Source of the DNA: an uncultured SAR116 cluster alpha proteobacterium
GTDB lineage: Bacteria; Pseudomonadota; Alphaproteobacteria; Puniceispirillales; Marisalimonadaceae
Assembly (NCBI GenBank): GCA_902528415.1
Contig: CABZSR010000002.1
Span: forward strand, 1 to 64,000
Length of the DNA stretch: 64,000 nt
Direction of reading: 5' to 3'
The notes under the pieces are model-generated. The model saw only the letters and a program-made list of their open reading frames with translations, had not been told where the DNA came from and made no database searches. Shown here one piece after another: positions 45,652 to 54,571 of this stretch. A program made the position numbers and the translations under genes. Within the stretch, counting starts at the first letter, position 1; each line of letters starts with the position of its first letter.

Positions 45652-46806
45652 ATGACTTCAGAAAATTTTAATGGTGCACTTTCTGGTGTAAAAGTTATTG
45701 ATCTGACAAGAGTACTGTCCGGCCCTTTTTGCACAATGCTTTTAGCTGATATGGGTGCAGAAGTAATTAAGATAGAACCACCTAAAGGAGATAATGTAAG
45801 AAATCAGGGTGACATGGTTGACGGCTATAGTTCTTACTTTGCTCAGTTTAATAGAAATAAAAAATCCATAATTTTAGATTTATATAAAGAAAGCGATAAA
45901 GAGTTATTAAAATCTTTGCTTAGTGATGCAGACGTTGTAGTAGAAAATTTTAAGGCTGGAGTTTTTAATAAAATGGGTTTTGATTATAAAACTTTAAAAT
46001 CAATTAATCCAAAGCTTATTAGTGCTTCTGTAAATGGTTTTGGAAGTAAAGGAGAAATGAGCGACAGACCAGCATTTGACTTCATAGCTCAGGCATTAAG
46101 CGGATTTATGTCATTAAATGGTACTGAAGAAAGTGGTCCAATGCGAGCAGCTATGCCTATATCAGATTTAGTGGCTGGTCTATATTGTTCTTTCGGAATT
46201 GTGAGCGCTTTATATTCAAGAGTTCAATCAGGAAAAGGGCAACAAGTTGAGTCTTGTCTTACATCAGGTTTAATATCAATGATGGCGTATTTATCATCTG
46301 AGAGCTTTGTTACTGGTAAAGCCCCAAAAAAATCTGGTAATAATCATCCTATTCTAGCACCTTATGGGATCTTTCAAACATCTGATGGTGAGGTAGCTGT
46401 AGCTCCAGCAAGTGACAAGTTTTGTGATATATTTCTTGAAAGTACTGATTTAACAAATTTGTTAGAAGATGATTTATATAAAAATAATGCAAATAGAATG
46501 AAAAATAGAGACAGTCTAAATAAAATTGTAAATGAAAAAATGGTCTTGAAATCGTCAGATTACTGGATAAAAAAACTAAATGACGCAGGTTGTCCTGCAG
46601 CTAAAATTGTTTCACTACCAGAGGCTCTTAATAGTCAATTAATAAAAGACACTGATATGGTTATAAGCTCAAACGGCCCCGAAGATAGACAAATAAAAAT
46701 GACAGGTTTCCCAGTTAAATTATCTGAAACACCATCACAACTTTATAGGCCCCCACCTTTACTAGGTGAACATACAGAAGAAGTACTAAAAACAATAAAA
46801 AAATAA
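45652..46806 (+). CDS. Class III CoA-transferase (CaiB/BaiF family)
   Basis: Moves CoA between carboxylic acids. The 384 aa begin VKVIDLTRVLSGPFCTMLLADMG-like and end with RPPPLLGEHTEEVL, both family hallmarks; catalytic Asp is expected in PAFDFIAQ near residue 142. It directly abuts the lyase stop codon. Together with the lyase it would activate a dicarboxylic or branched acid as its CoA ester and then cleave it. Family members include succinyl-CoA:glutarate/HMG and itaconate/citramalate transferases; the acceptor here is not determined. Confidence 0.93.
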   Translation: MTSENFNGALSGVKVIDLTRVLSGPFCTMLLADMGAEVIKIEPPKGDNVRNQGDMVDGYSSYFAQFNRNKKSIILDLYKESDKELLKSLLSDADVVVENFKAGVFNKMGFDYKTLKSINPKLISASVNGFGSKGEMSDRPAFDFIAQALSGFMSLNGTEESGPMRAAMPISDLVAGLYCSFGIVSALYSRVQSGKGQQVESCLTSGLISMMAYLSSESFVTGKAPKKSGNNHPILAPYGIFQTSDGEVAVAPASDKFCDIFLESTDLTNLLEDDLYKNNANRMKNRDSLNKIVNEKMVLKSSDYWIKKLNDAGCPAAKIVSLPEALNSQLIKDTDMVISSNGPEDRQIKMTGFPVKLSETPSQLYRPPPLLGEHTEEVLKTIKK

Positions 46807-46823
46807 TTTGGAGAGAAATTATA

Positions 46824-47615
46824 ATGGATTTAAAGACAATAAATTTTAAAATTGAAAATGAAATAGCATTTATTGAATTAAATAGACCAAAACAATATAA
46901 TTCTCTAAATCAAGCCATGGCTGAGGACTTATTTCAAGTCTCATTAGAATGTGATGATAATCCAAACATTAGATCTGTTTTGATGAGTGGAGCTGGAGAA
47001 GATGCCTTTTGTGCGGGTGGTGACGTAAATTCTTTTCATAAATATGGCCATAAGACCGCTAGTCATCTAAAGGAAGTTACAACAATCCTTCATGGAGCTA
47101 TTTCAAGACTTTCAAGAATGAATGCTCCTCTTGTTGTAGCGGTAAATGGTGTAGCTGCTGGCGCTGGATTTTCTTTTGTTGGATTTGCAGATATTGCAAT
47201 TGCGTCAACAAATGCAACATTTGTTTCAGCTTATTCAAAAATAGGATTAACACCAGACGGATCCTCAACATACTTTTTGCCAAGAATTATTGGTACAAGA
47301 AGATATACGGAGCTTGTATTAACAAATAGAGTTTTAAGTGCAAAAGAAGCACTTGATTGGGGGTTGATAAATAAAGTCGTTGACTTTAAAGATCTAAAAG
47401 ATGAGGCACATAATTTAGCAAAAAAACTAGCTGCGGGACCATCTCTGGCATTTGGTAAGTTAAAAAATTTAGTCCACAACAGTTTTTTAGATTCTCTTGA
47501 AGGACAAATGGAGTATGAGTCAAGAATGATTGCTGAATCTGCAAAAACAAAAGATGGTATTAATGGGATTGATGCGTTCGTAAATAAAAAAACAGTCACA
47601 TTCAAAGGTGAGTAA
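46824..47615 (+). CDS. Crotonase-fold enoyl-CoA hydratase/isomerase
   Basis: Crotonase superfamily, 263 aa. The oxyanion-hole segments GAGEDAFCAGGD and NGVAAGAGFSFVGFADIAIA are clear. In the catalytic region, KIGLTPDGSSTYFLPR has Asp after Pro where hydratases have a Glu-containing PGAGGTQ-type loop; this resembles the PaaG-like isomerase subgroup, so isomerisation is as likely as hydration. It belongs to the operon between the CoA-transferase and an isopropylmalate-dehydrogenase-like gene. Confidence 0.92.
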   Translation: MDLKTINFKIENEIAFIELNRPKQYNSLNQAMAEDLFQVSLECDDNPNIRSVLMSGAGEDAFCAGGDVNSFHKYGHKTASHLKEVTTILHGAISRLSRMNAPLVVAVNGVAAGAGFSFVGFADIAIASTNATFVSAYSKIGLTPDGSSTYFLPRIIGTRRYTELVLTNRVLSAKEALDWGLINKVVDFKDLKDEAHNLAKKLAAGPSLAFGKLKNLVHNSFLDSLEGQMEYESRMIAESAKTKDGINGIDAFVNKKTVTFKGE

Positions 47616-47627
47616 GAGAGTCCTTTT

Positions 47628-48716
47628 ATGTCGATTAATATTTTAGCTTTTGACGGTGATGGTATTGGCCCTGAGATAATGAAATCGACACTGAATATCG
47701 TTGAGCATTTGAATGAGAAATTAAAATTAAAAATAGATATATCTAAAGAGCCTATAGGTTTTAAATCACTAGAACAAAAAGGGACGACTTTTACAGACGA
47801 CGCAATAACAAAAGCAAAAAAAGCAGATGCAATTATTTTGGGACCTGTTGACCACAATGCTTATCCATCCAAAATGCAGGGTGGTATTAACCCATCTGGA
47901 ACACTTCGAATAGAATTAGATTTGTATGCAAATATTAGACCTGCAAAAAATTATAAAAATGTTAAGTCTTTTTCTAAAGAAATGGATTTAATTATTTTAA
48001 GAGAAAACACTGAAGGTTTTTATGCTGATCGAAATATGTTTGAAGGGAGTGGTGAATTTAGTCCGTCTCCTGGAATAGGATTAGCTTTTAGGAAAATAAC
48101 TAAAGCTGCTTCGATTAGAATAGCAGAAACCGCTTTCGAAATAGCTAGATTAAAGAATAATCAAATTAAAAAACCAGTTGTTCACGCAATTCATAAAGCA
48201 AACGTAATGAAATTAACGGATGGTATCTTTCTAGATGCATGCAGGCAAGTGTCTAAAAAACACAAAGATATTATTTATAAAGAAATGCTGGTAGATGCTT
48301 GTGCTGCGCACATTATAAGAGATCCAAGTCAATTTGATATTATTGTAACTACCAATATGTTTGGTGATATTTTATCTGATTTAGCAACTGAATTTTCAGG
48401 TTCCTTAGGTTTGGCAGGATCGCTAAATGCCGGTGAAAATCATGCAATGGCTCAAGCTCAACACGGCTCTGCTCCAGATATTGCTGGTCAAAATACGGCA
48501 AACCCAATTTCTCTAATTTTGTCTACAAGTATGTTACTTAATTGGCTTGGAAAAAGAAGAAAGATAAAGGATTTGATTTTGGCATCGAGTTTAATTGATA
48601 AATCTGTTACAAATCTATTCGAAAATAAAAATAATTTAACTAAAGATCTTGGTGGAACGGCTTCAACAGAAAAAATAACCGAAAATCTAATTCATATTTT
48701 AAATCATTTAATTTAA
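47628..48716 (+). CDS. Isocitrate/isopropylmalate dehydrogenase-family protein
   Basis: NAD(P)-dependent oxidative decarboxylase of a 2-hydroxyacid with a neighbouring carboxylate (isopropylmalate, isocitrate, homoisocitrate, tartrate types). FDGDGIGPEI, LRENTEGFYADR, HKANVMKLTDGIF and TTNMFGDILSDLATEFSGSLG are present, as is AQHGSAPDIAGQNTANP; 362 aa. It sits in a catabolic operon with no leuACD, so leucine synthesis is unlikely; a degradative 2-hydroxy-tricarboxylate step is inferred. Confidence 0.92.
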   Translation: MSINILAFDGDGIGPEIMKSTLNIVEHLNEKLKLKIDISKEPIGFKSLEQKGTTFTDDAITKAKKADAIILGPVDHNAYPSKMQGGINPSGTLRIELDLYANIRPAKNYKNVKSFSKEMDLIILRENTEGFYADRNMFEGSGEFSPSPGIGLAFRKITKAASIRIAETAFEIARLKNNQIKKPVVHAIHKANVMKLTDGIFLDACRQVSKKHKDIIYKEMLVDACAAHIIRDPSQFDIIVTTNMFGDILSDLATEFSGSLGLAGSLNAGENHAMAQAQHGSAPDIAGQNTANPISLILSTSMLLNWLGKRRKIKDLILASSLIDKSVTNLFENKNNLTKDLGGTASTEKITENLIHILNHLI

Positions 48717-48722
48717 TAAATC

Positions 48723-49823
48723 ATGACTGATCAAATATCTATACCTACAGTTTTTATGCGAGGGGGAACATCCAAAGGATTACTTTTCGACAAAAAAGAT
48801 TTGCCTTCGGAAGAAAAAAAATTAAGTAAATATTTACTAGCTGCAATGGGTTCACCTGATATGCGTCAGATAGATGGGATGGGCGGAGCTACTTCAGTAA
48901 CTAGTAAAGTTTGTATAATTTCAAAAAGTGAGGTTGAAAATATTGATATAGATTATTTTTTTGCTCAAGTTTTAGTTGATGAAGCTAGAGTAGATTATGG
49001 CCCAACTTGTGGTAATATGCTCTCGGCCGTTGGCCCCTTTGCTATTGAAAAGGGTATGATAGATGCAAAAGAGATTAAAACTGACATAGTTATAAGATCA
49101 GTCAATACTGGTTCAATCATAGAAGCAACTATTCAAACTCCCAATAAGAAAGTCAAATATTCTGGTGACTATAAAATTGCAGGAGTTCCTGGTGAAGGAT
49201 CACCAATATTATTAAAGTTCAAAAACCTAGTTGGGGGTATTACTGGTAAACTTTTACCAACGGATCATCCAACCACAATTATAAATGGTATTGAGGTTAC
49301 ATGTTTAGATGTTTCAATGCCAATGGTTATGGCAAATGCAAAAGATTTTGGGATTGTTGGAAATGAAACTAGTAATGATTTAAATGAAAACAAAACTTTA
49401 TTAAAAAAAATAGAAGAAATCCGACTTATCGCTGCCTTAAAAATGGGTATGGGAGACGTAAGTGGGAAAGTTATTCCTAAGTTTGCTCTTTTATCAAAAC
49501 CACTAAATGGTGGAACTATTACTTCAAGGTATTTTACTCCAAAAACCTGCCATGAGACACACGCTGCAACTGGTTCTAATTGTATTGCATCAGCATGTTT
49601 AATTTCCAGTACGGTTGCATCTAAAATTACAAATATTGAAGCAACTGGTAACGATAAAATAACGATAGAACATCCCTTAGGTCTGATAGATTGTTTAGTT
49701 GAAACTTCAACTACAGTAAATAGTTTTGATAAAAATTTTATCAAATCTTGTGGTGTGTATCGTACCTCAAGAAAAATAATGGATGGTAATGTCTATATTC
49801 CAGAAAATATAGATGATGTTTAA
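48723..49823 (+). CDS. PrpF-family isomerase/tautomerase
   Basis: Member of the PrpF family (diaminopimelate-epimerase fold), which moves double bonds in methylaconitate, 4-oxalomesaconate or related tricarboxylates. The start MRGGTSKGLLF, GGATSVTSKV, CGNMLSAVGPFAIEKG with a likely catalytic Cys, and ATGSNCIASA with the second are in order; 366 aa. It overlaps the next gene by 11 nt. It fits an acid-isomerising step between the dehydrogenase and the transporter-like gene. Confidence 0.9.
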   Translation: MTDQISIPTVFMRGGTSKGLLFDKKDLPSEEKKLSKYLLAAMGSPDMRQIDGMGGATSVTSKVCIISKSEVENIDIDYFFAQVLVDEARVDYGPTCGNMLSAVGPFAIEKGMIDAKEIKTDIVIRSVNTGSIIEATIQTPNKKVKYSGDYKIAGVPGEGSPILLKFKNLVGGITGKLLPTDHPTTIINGIEVTCLDVSMPMVMANAKDFGIVGNETSNDLNENKTLLKKIEEIRLIAALKMGMGDVSGKVIPKFALLSKPLNGGTITSRYFTPKTCHETHAATGSNCIASACLISSTVASKITNIEATGNDKITIEHPLGLIDCLVETSTTVNSFDKNFIKSCGVYRTSRKIMDGNVYIPENIDDV

Positions 49824-50886
49824 ATTTACTAACTTATACTTTAAAAACTTTTTTGACTGGTGGCCTCAAAAGTGGGCGTATATTTTCAGTTTATTATTAG
49901 CTGTAATTAGTAGTTTGATTGCCTATTATTTAGGTTTGCCTCTACCTTGGATGTTAGGACCATTGATAGGCTGTGGCTTTTTTGCAGCTATTGGTAAATC
50001 GGTCAAAATTGGAAAAAAGCCTAGACCTATTTCTAGGGCACTTTTAGGCTGTACTATTGGGGCTAATTTTGGGCCAGAGATTTTAAACAGATTTACTGAA
50101 ATCGGAGTCTCGTTATTATTTATACCTGGTTTTGTTTTAATTATGGGTCTCACAACTTTTTTATATTTATCAAAAATTATGAAAATGGATCGATCAACGT
50201 CAATTTATGGTTCAATTCCGGGTGGATTAAATGAAATGGTTATTTTAGGTCAAGAAATTGGAGCTGATCCAAGGACGCTTGTTTTAATTCATGCAACAAG
50301 AATAGTTGTCGTTGTGTTTTTGGCTTCTTTGGTAATATTATTTGTTCCAAATTTAGGTGTTAAAGATTTACCTGAACCAGATTTATTTTATAATTGGAAA
50401 CAAACCCCAATTGTTATTCTAGTCTCGCTAATCGGATGGTTTTTAGCAGTCAAACTAAAAATACCTGGACCAACAATTATAGGTCCAATGATTTTATCAG
50501 CAGCTGCCCATATTTTTCAGATTGTAGATGCAATGCCAATGTATATTATAGTAATTTCTGTTCAAATTTTGCTTGGTTCAGCACTTGGATGTTTATTTAA
50601 AAATATTACCCTTAAAGAAATGTCTGGTCCAATATTAGCTGGGTTAGTGACGACTTTAATTGCAATAATACCTTTAATCATAATTTATTATTTTTTAAGT
50701 AATATTGGTTATGATACTCTATCAATTTTGTTAGCTTTTTCTCCAGGTGGTCAATCTGAGATGAATATTTTAGCATTGTCTGTTGGTGCAGATATGTCTT
50801 TCATAAGCCCTCACCATATGTTCAGAGTGTTTCTTGTGATTATTTTTGCAGGAATTTTACATAAAATCATAAAAAGATTTCTTTAA
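49813..50886 (+). CDS. AbrB-family membrane protein (first copy)
   Basis: A 357-aa integral membrane protein of the AbrB (PF05145) family, once annotated as ammonia monooxygenase but more probably a transporter. It has a two-fold repeat: LGLPLPWMLGPLIG near 36-49 with GSIPGGLNEMVILGQ near 135, and a second half with KIPGPTIIGPMILSAAAH and SPGGQSEMNILAL. It overlaps prpF-like by 11 nt and converges on the GFA gene. Transport of the operon's acid substrate is inferred from context. Confidence 0.88.
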   Translation: MMFKFTNLYFKNFFDWWPQKWAYIFSLLLAVISSLIAYYLGLPLPWMLGPLIGCGFFAAIGKSVKIGKKPRPISRALLGCTIGANFGPEILNRFTEIGVSLLFIPGFVLIMGLTTFLYLSKIMKMDRSTSIYGSIPGGLNEMVILGQEIGADPRTLVLIHATRIVVVVFLASLVILFVPNLGVKDLPEPDLFYNWKQTPIVILVSLIGWFLAVKLKIPGPTIIGPMILSAAAHIFQIVDAMPMYIIVISVQILLGSALGCLFKNITLKEMSGPILAGLVTTLIAIIPLIIIYYFLSNIGYDTLSILLAFSPGGQSEMNILALSVGADMSFISPHHMFRVFLVIIFAGILHKIIKRFL

Positions 50887-50895
50887 ATCCTTTTA

Positions 50896-51288
50896 CTAAG
50901 ACTTATTTTTTGAACTAATTAAGCTCATGCCTTTATTATCAACAAAAGGTGCATTATTTATCCAAGACATTTCAAACCCTTCAATACAACCAATATTATA
51001 TCCATACTGATTAGGATCAGATCGTCTTTTGTGATGGGTATTTATAACACATATCTTACAAAAATAATGTTCAGCTACTTTGGTGTTCCACTTATAAGAG
51101 GTTAAAAATTCTCTACCTTCAGTGATAGTTAATTCGTCTATTAAAGCTGTTCCCATAGCAAAGCCTTTTCTAGAACAAATAGAACAGTTGCACCTACGTA
51201 AATTTTTTATGTTTGTGCTCACTTCAAATCTAACTGAACTACAATGACATTTCCCTCTAAGGGGTAAAGATAAATTGTAAATTTTCAT
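50896..51288 (-). CDS. GFA/CENP-V zinc-domain protein
   Basis: A 130-aa protein of the glutathione-dependent formaldehyde-activating (GFA) fold. Cys ligands are visible in GKCHCSS, RCNCSICSRKG and CKIC. The name is historic; most members have unknown functions. It is convergent with the AbrB gene (10-bp gap) and shares its strand with the following DapA-like gene. Confidence 0.88.
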   Translation of the reverse strand: MKIYNLSLPLRGKCHCSSVRFEVSTNIKNLRRCNCSICSRKGFAMGTALIDELTITEGREFLTSYKWNTKVAEHYFCKICVINTHHKRRSDPNQYGYNIGCIEGFEMSWINNAPFVDNKGMSLISSKNKS

Positions 51289-51305
51289 ATCAACTCTTAT
51301 ATTTG

Positions 51306-52217
51306 TTAAAAAATGAACCCATAATCACTTTTTAATTTATTGGCCAATTCCTTTGTCTTATGTTCGGATATAGGTATGAATGGTGGTCTTAAATTATTCC
51401 ACATAGTATTTTTAGTTTGTAATGCCAATAAAGATTTTTGTGCTGGTATTGGAGCATAATCCTGAAATAACAGCCTAACTGATTTAACTTTCTTTTGGAG
51501 TTCTTTTGCTTCTTCCCATTCTCCGGCATGACAAAGATCTATAACCTTAGATATATCTTTACTATTCAAGTTGGCAGTTGCTGATATACACCCTGGTGCA
51601 CCTAGTTTGATTGCCTCAATAACGGGAAGTTCTGCTCCTGGATAAACTACTAGCCCATTTATTTTCAGAAGTGCTTCTGTATTCTCCCAAACACCTGAAC
51701 TATCTTTTATACCTATTATAAAGTTTGGGTATGAAGATTTTAGTTTTTGAACCAGATCAATTGATAAACCTACCCCACTTACCTGAGGTATATGATACAA
51801 ATATATTTTAAGTCTTTGGTCATTTACACCATCAATTAATTTTTCAAAATATTCATACAGTCCATCATCGCTCATACCCTTGAAATAAAATGGCGGTAAA
51901 GTCATTGCACCAAGGCAGCCTAAGTCAATAGCATGTTTAGTAATTTCAATTGTATCAGGTAAATTACATAAACCAGTCCCAGGAATTAATGTTTTGGGGT
52001 TAATACCAGATTTAACTAAACCTTCAATTGCTTCCATCCTTTCTTTATTTCCAACTGATAATGCTTCTCCAGTCGTTCCAAAAGGGGCAAGACCAGAACA
52101 TCCATTTTCCATTAGATTTTGTGCTAGGTCATTATACATTATTTGATCAACTTTAAGTTCATTATTAAAAGGTGTTAAAATTGGTGCAATTAGTCCTTTA
52201 ATCAATTTTGTCTCCAT
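51306..52217 (-). CDS. DapA-family lyase/dehydratase
   Basis: Class I aldolase of the dihydrodipicolinate synthase/N-acetylneuraminate lyase family, 303 aa. The Schiff-base Lys in FIIGIKDSSGVW, Tyr in YLYHIPQVSG and the substrate loop APFGTTGEALS (residues 42-52) are present. In this catabolic setting it more likely handles a 2-oxo acid (for example a hydroxyproline, sugar-acid or 2-keto-3-deoxy compound) than lysine synthesis. It lies in front of a second AbrB protein gene on the same strand and downstream of it. Confidence 0.9.
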   Translation of the reverse strand: METKLIKGLIAPILTPFNNELKVDQIMYNDLAQNLMENGCSGLAPFGTTGEALSVGNKERMEAIEGLVKSGINPKTLIPGTGLCNLPDTIEITKHAIDLGCLGAMTLPPFYFKGMSDDGLYEYFEKLIDGVNDQRLKIYLYHIPQVSGVGLSIDLVQKLKSSYPNFIIGIKDSSGVWENTEALLKINGLVVYPGAELPVIEAIKLGAPGCISATANLNSKDISKVIDLCHAGEWEEAKELQKKVKSVRLLFQDYAPIPAQKSLLALQTKNTMWNNLRPPFIPISEHKTKELANKLKSDYGFIF

Positions 52218-52266
52218 GAATCCAACTAAATTTCTACATTACTTTAAATTTTGAAAGAAATAAATT

Positions 52267-53322
52267 TCAATTTGAATTCTGTATTAATAATTTCAGTTTA
52301 GGATAAATATATTTTTGGGCTATAGATAAGATTATGAGTACAATTAATAATCTAAAAAAATGATGAGTGACAACAAATGCTGGTTTAATATCTAATGATG
52401 AAGCTACTAAACCCATTTCTTGAATTCCACCAGGAGCAAAGGCTAATATTATTGCTTCGGGTTTCGCATCTGTAAAAAAAGATATAAACACTATAAACGG
52501 TATCATACAAACTATGAGAGACACGACTATTCCAAATGCAAGCCCAACATAGTTTCTAGCGATTTTCCAATTTAGTCCATGCATGTTACTTCCAAAAAAG
52601 CTGCCAACCATAAGTTGTGCTAGAATGAAAATAACAATAGGAGCATCTAAATCAATAATATCAGTCATATGAAGAACGGCACTTAGGATTAACGGTCCAA
52701 ATAGTCTTTTTCCTGGCAGTTTTATAATTGTTCCAAAGAATATACCACTGGGGATTAATATGAGAATTATAAAACAATCAACTATACTTCCATAAAAAGA
52801 TGGCCACATTGGTTGTCTTTCAAATGATTCTGGAAATACTAACAATATTAAAGCAGGGATGGTAAATACAGTTATAAAAATTCTTATTATATGTATTAGT
52901 CCTACCTTCTTTGAGTTTGCACCACATTCTTCAGCTCCTAACGCCATTTCTAACAGACCACCTGGAGAAGAAATAAAAAAAGCCTCTACCCTTGGTACTT
53001 TTAAAATTTTGTAAAGGAACATGTAAGTAATAATAAATGCAATTGGTACATATAAAAATAAGAACATTATAGAAATTAACCAATCATTTAATTCATGAAA
53101 AATTGAAGATGAAAATGACTGACCTAACCAAATACCTATAATGCCTACAAAAGGATCTCTAAGTTTTTGTGGAACATTTACTTCGTTTCCACAAAGTGTA
53201 AAAATTGCTATTGAAAAAGCAGGTCCTAAAACCCAAGGCAATGGGAATAGTAATAAATTAAAAGTAACGCCTCCTAAAATACCAATAGAAATTGTTATTA
53301 AAATAATTTGAATTTTACTCAT
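52267..53322 (-). CDS. AbrB-family membrane protein (second copy)
   Basis: 351-aa paralogue of the gene at 49813, with the same repeated pattern: LLFPLPWVLGPAFS near 26-39, SPGGLLEMALGAE in the first half, and KLPGKRLFGPLILSAVLHM and APGGIQEMGLVAS in the second. Several hydrophobic helices. Its partner genes differ (DapA-like aldolase downstream), so it may serve a different substrate or direction of transport. Confidence 0.88.
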   Translation of the reverse strand: MSKIQIILITISIGILGGVTFNLLLFPLPWVLGPAFSIAIFTLCGNEVNVPQKLRDPFVGIIGIWLGQSFSSSIFHELNDWLISIMFLFLYVPIAFIITYMFLYKILKVPRVEAFFISSPGGLLEMALGAEECGANSKKVGLIHIIRIFITVFTIPALILLVFPESFERQPMWPSFYGSIVDCFIILILIPSGIFFGTIIKLPGKRLFGPLILSAVLHMTDIIDLDAPIVIFILAQLMVGSFFGSNMHGLNWKIARNYVGLAFGIVVSLIVCMIPFIVFISFFTDAKPEAIILAFAPGGIQEMGLVASSLDIKPAFVVTHHFFRLLIVLIILSIAQKYIYPKLKLLIQNSN

Positions 53323-53450
53323 AAAACATCTATCTCAAAAAAAATATTTTTAGAAAATATTGGTATGTATTTTATTTTACTTAATATATTAAATAAATTA
53401 TATCTAAATCTCAGTATATGAATAAATGCTAACGGGGGAGTAAATTGTTG

Positions 53451-54569
53451 GTGAAAAGTAAAAATTCAGAGATTCGTATAAAAGTAAGCTATGCGATTGA
53501 GCTTATAACAGAAATATTTCAAGCCAAGTCATGTAGCGACTATGAGGCTAAAACGATTGCTGAGAGGTTAAGTGGATCAAATCTAAAGGGTCATGACAGT
53601 CATGGTATCGCAAGAGTTCCTAGATATGTCGAATGGATAGAAAAAGGTTGGGTTTTTCCAAATTTAAAACCTGAACTTGTTGTTGATGCTGGAGCGATGG
53701 CGTGTTTAGATGCTAAACAAGGTTTTGGTCAAGTAGCTGGTGAATACGCTGTAGACGAGGGTATTTCTCGAGCTCATGAGCATGGAATTTCTGTAGTAGG
53801 TTTAAGAAACTCAGGTCATCTTGGTCGCATTGGCGATTGGGCAGAAAGAGCAGCCGATGCAGGATTAGTCTCTTTTCATTTTGTAAATGTTAGGGGAAGT
53901 TTGCTTGTTGCTCCCTTTGGAGGAACTGATAGAAGGGGTAGTACCTCACCTTTAGCTATTGGGGTGCCTAACACCGAAAACAATCACATAATTTTAGATA
54001 TGGCTACCTCTACGGTGGCAGAAGGAAAAGTAATGGTGGCGCAAAAAGGCGGTAAAAAATTACCTCATGGTGCTCTAATAGATCAAGAAGGTAATCTGAC
54101 GATTAATCCAGAAGTAATGTATGGCAAAATATCAGATAATGAAGTTCCTAATCCAAATAATGGTACTGGAGCAATAACAGCATTTGGACTACACAAAGGT
54201 TCAGGCATTAATTTTATGATGGAAATTTTGGGAGGAGCTTTAACAGGCTCAGGTGTTAATGGTGGAATTCATAAGGATAAACAAAATGTACAAAATGGAA
54301 TGCTGTCAATTTACATATCTGTCGAAAAGATGGTTGATTTAGATTATTTTACAAAAGAAGTTAAATCTTATGCAGATTTTGTAAGGGCATCTCCACCTGC
54401 AAACCAAAATGAAAAAGTTATGATACCAGGTGACAAGGAAATACTAATTAATGAGGATAGAATGAAAAATGGCTTACCGGTGGCTCCTTTAGTTTGGGAA
54501 AATATCAGGCAAACTGCTACAAAATTAAATGTTCCGAACCTGCAGAGATTTGAAGAAGCTATAAATTAA
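53451..54569 (+). CDS. Ldh-family (malate/L-sulfolactate type) dehydrogenase
   Basis: NAD(P)-dependent oxidoreductase of the malate/lactate dehydrogenase-2 family (YiaK/ComC/MdH type). HDSHGIARVPRYVEWI and RNSGHLGRIGDWAERA are the family signatures, the latter with catalytic His. The start is unclear: TTG 53445, TTG 53448 and GTG 53451 all follow GGGGGAG; I use GTG, spacing 10 nt, while TTG 53448 has spacing 7. The enzyme oxidises a small 2-hydroxyacid or ureidoglycolate-like compound. Convergent with upp (2-bp gap). Confidence 0.9.
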   Translation: MKSKNSEIRIKVSYAIELITEIFQAKSCSDYEAKTIAERLSGSNLKGHDSHGIARVPRYVEWIEKGWVFPNLKPELVVDAGAMACLDAKQGFGQVAGEYAVDEGISRAHEHGISVVGLRNSGHLGRIGDWAERAADAGLVSFHFVNVRGSLLVAPFGGTDRRGSTSPLAIGVPNTENNHIILDMATSTVAEGKVMVAQKGGKKLPHGALIDQEGNLTINPEVMYGKISDNEVPNPNNGTGAITAFGLHKGSGINFMMEILGGALTGSGVNGGIHKDKQNVQNGMLSIYISVEKMVDLDYFTKEVKSYADFVRASPPANQNEKVMIPGDKEILINEDRMKNGLPVAPLVWENIRQTATKLNVPNLQRFEEAIN

Positions 54570-54571
54570 TA

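Noticed and set aside
47231-47857. Long minus-strand open frame of 208 codons opposite the crotonase and dehydrogenase genes
   Set aside because: It lies antisense to two well-supported genes across their junction, has no ribosome-binding site and shows no family motif.
49265-49744. 159-codon minus-strand open frame inside the PrpF-like gene
   Set aside because: Shadow of a conserved gene; no recognisable protein features.
53343-53361. Inverted repeat AATATTTT-TAG-AAAATATT before the Ldh-family gene
   Set aside because: Composed almost only of A and T in A/T-rich DNA, with no T-tract or other support.
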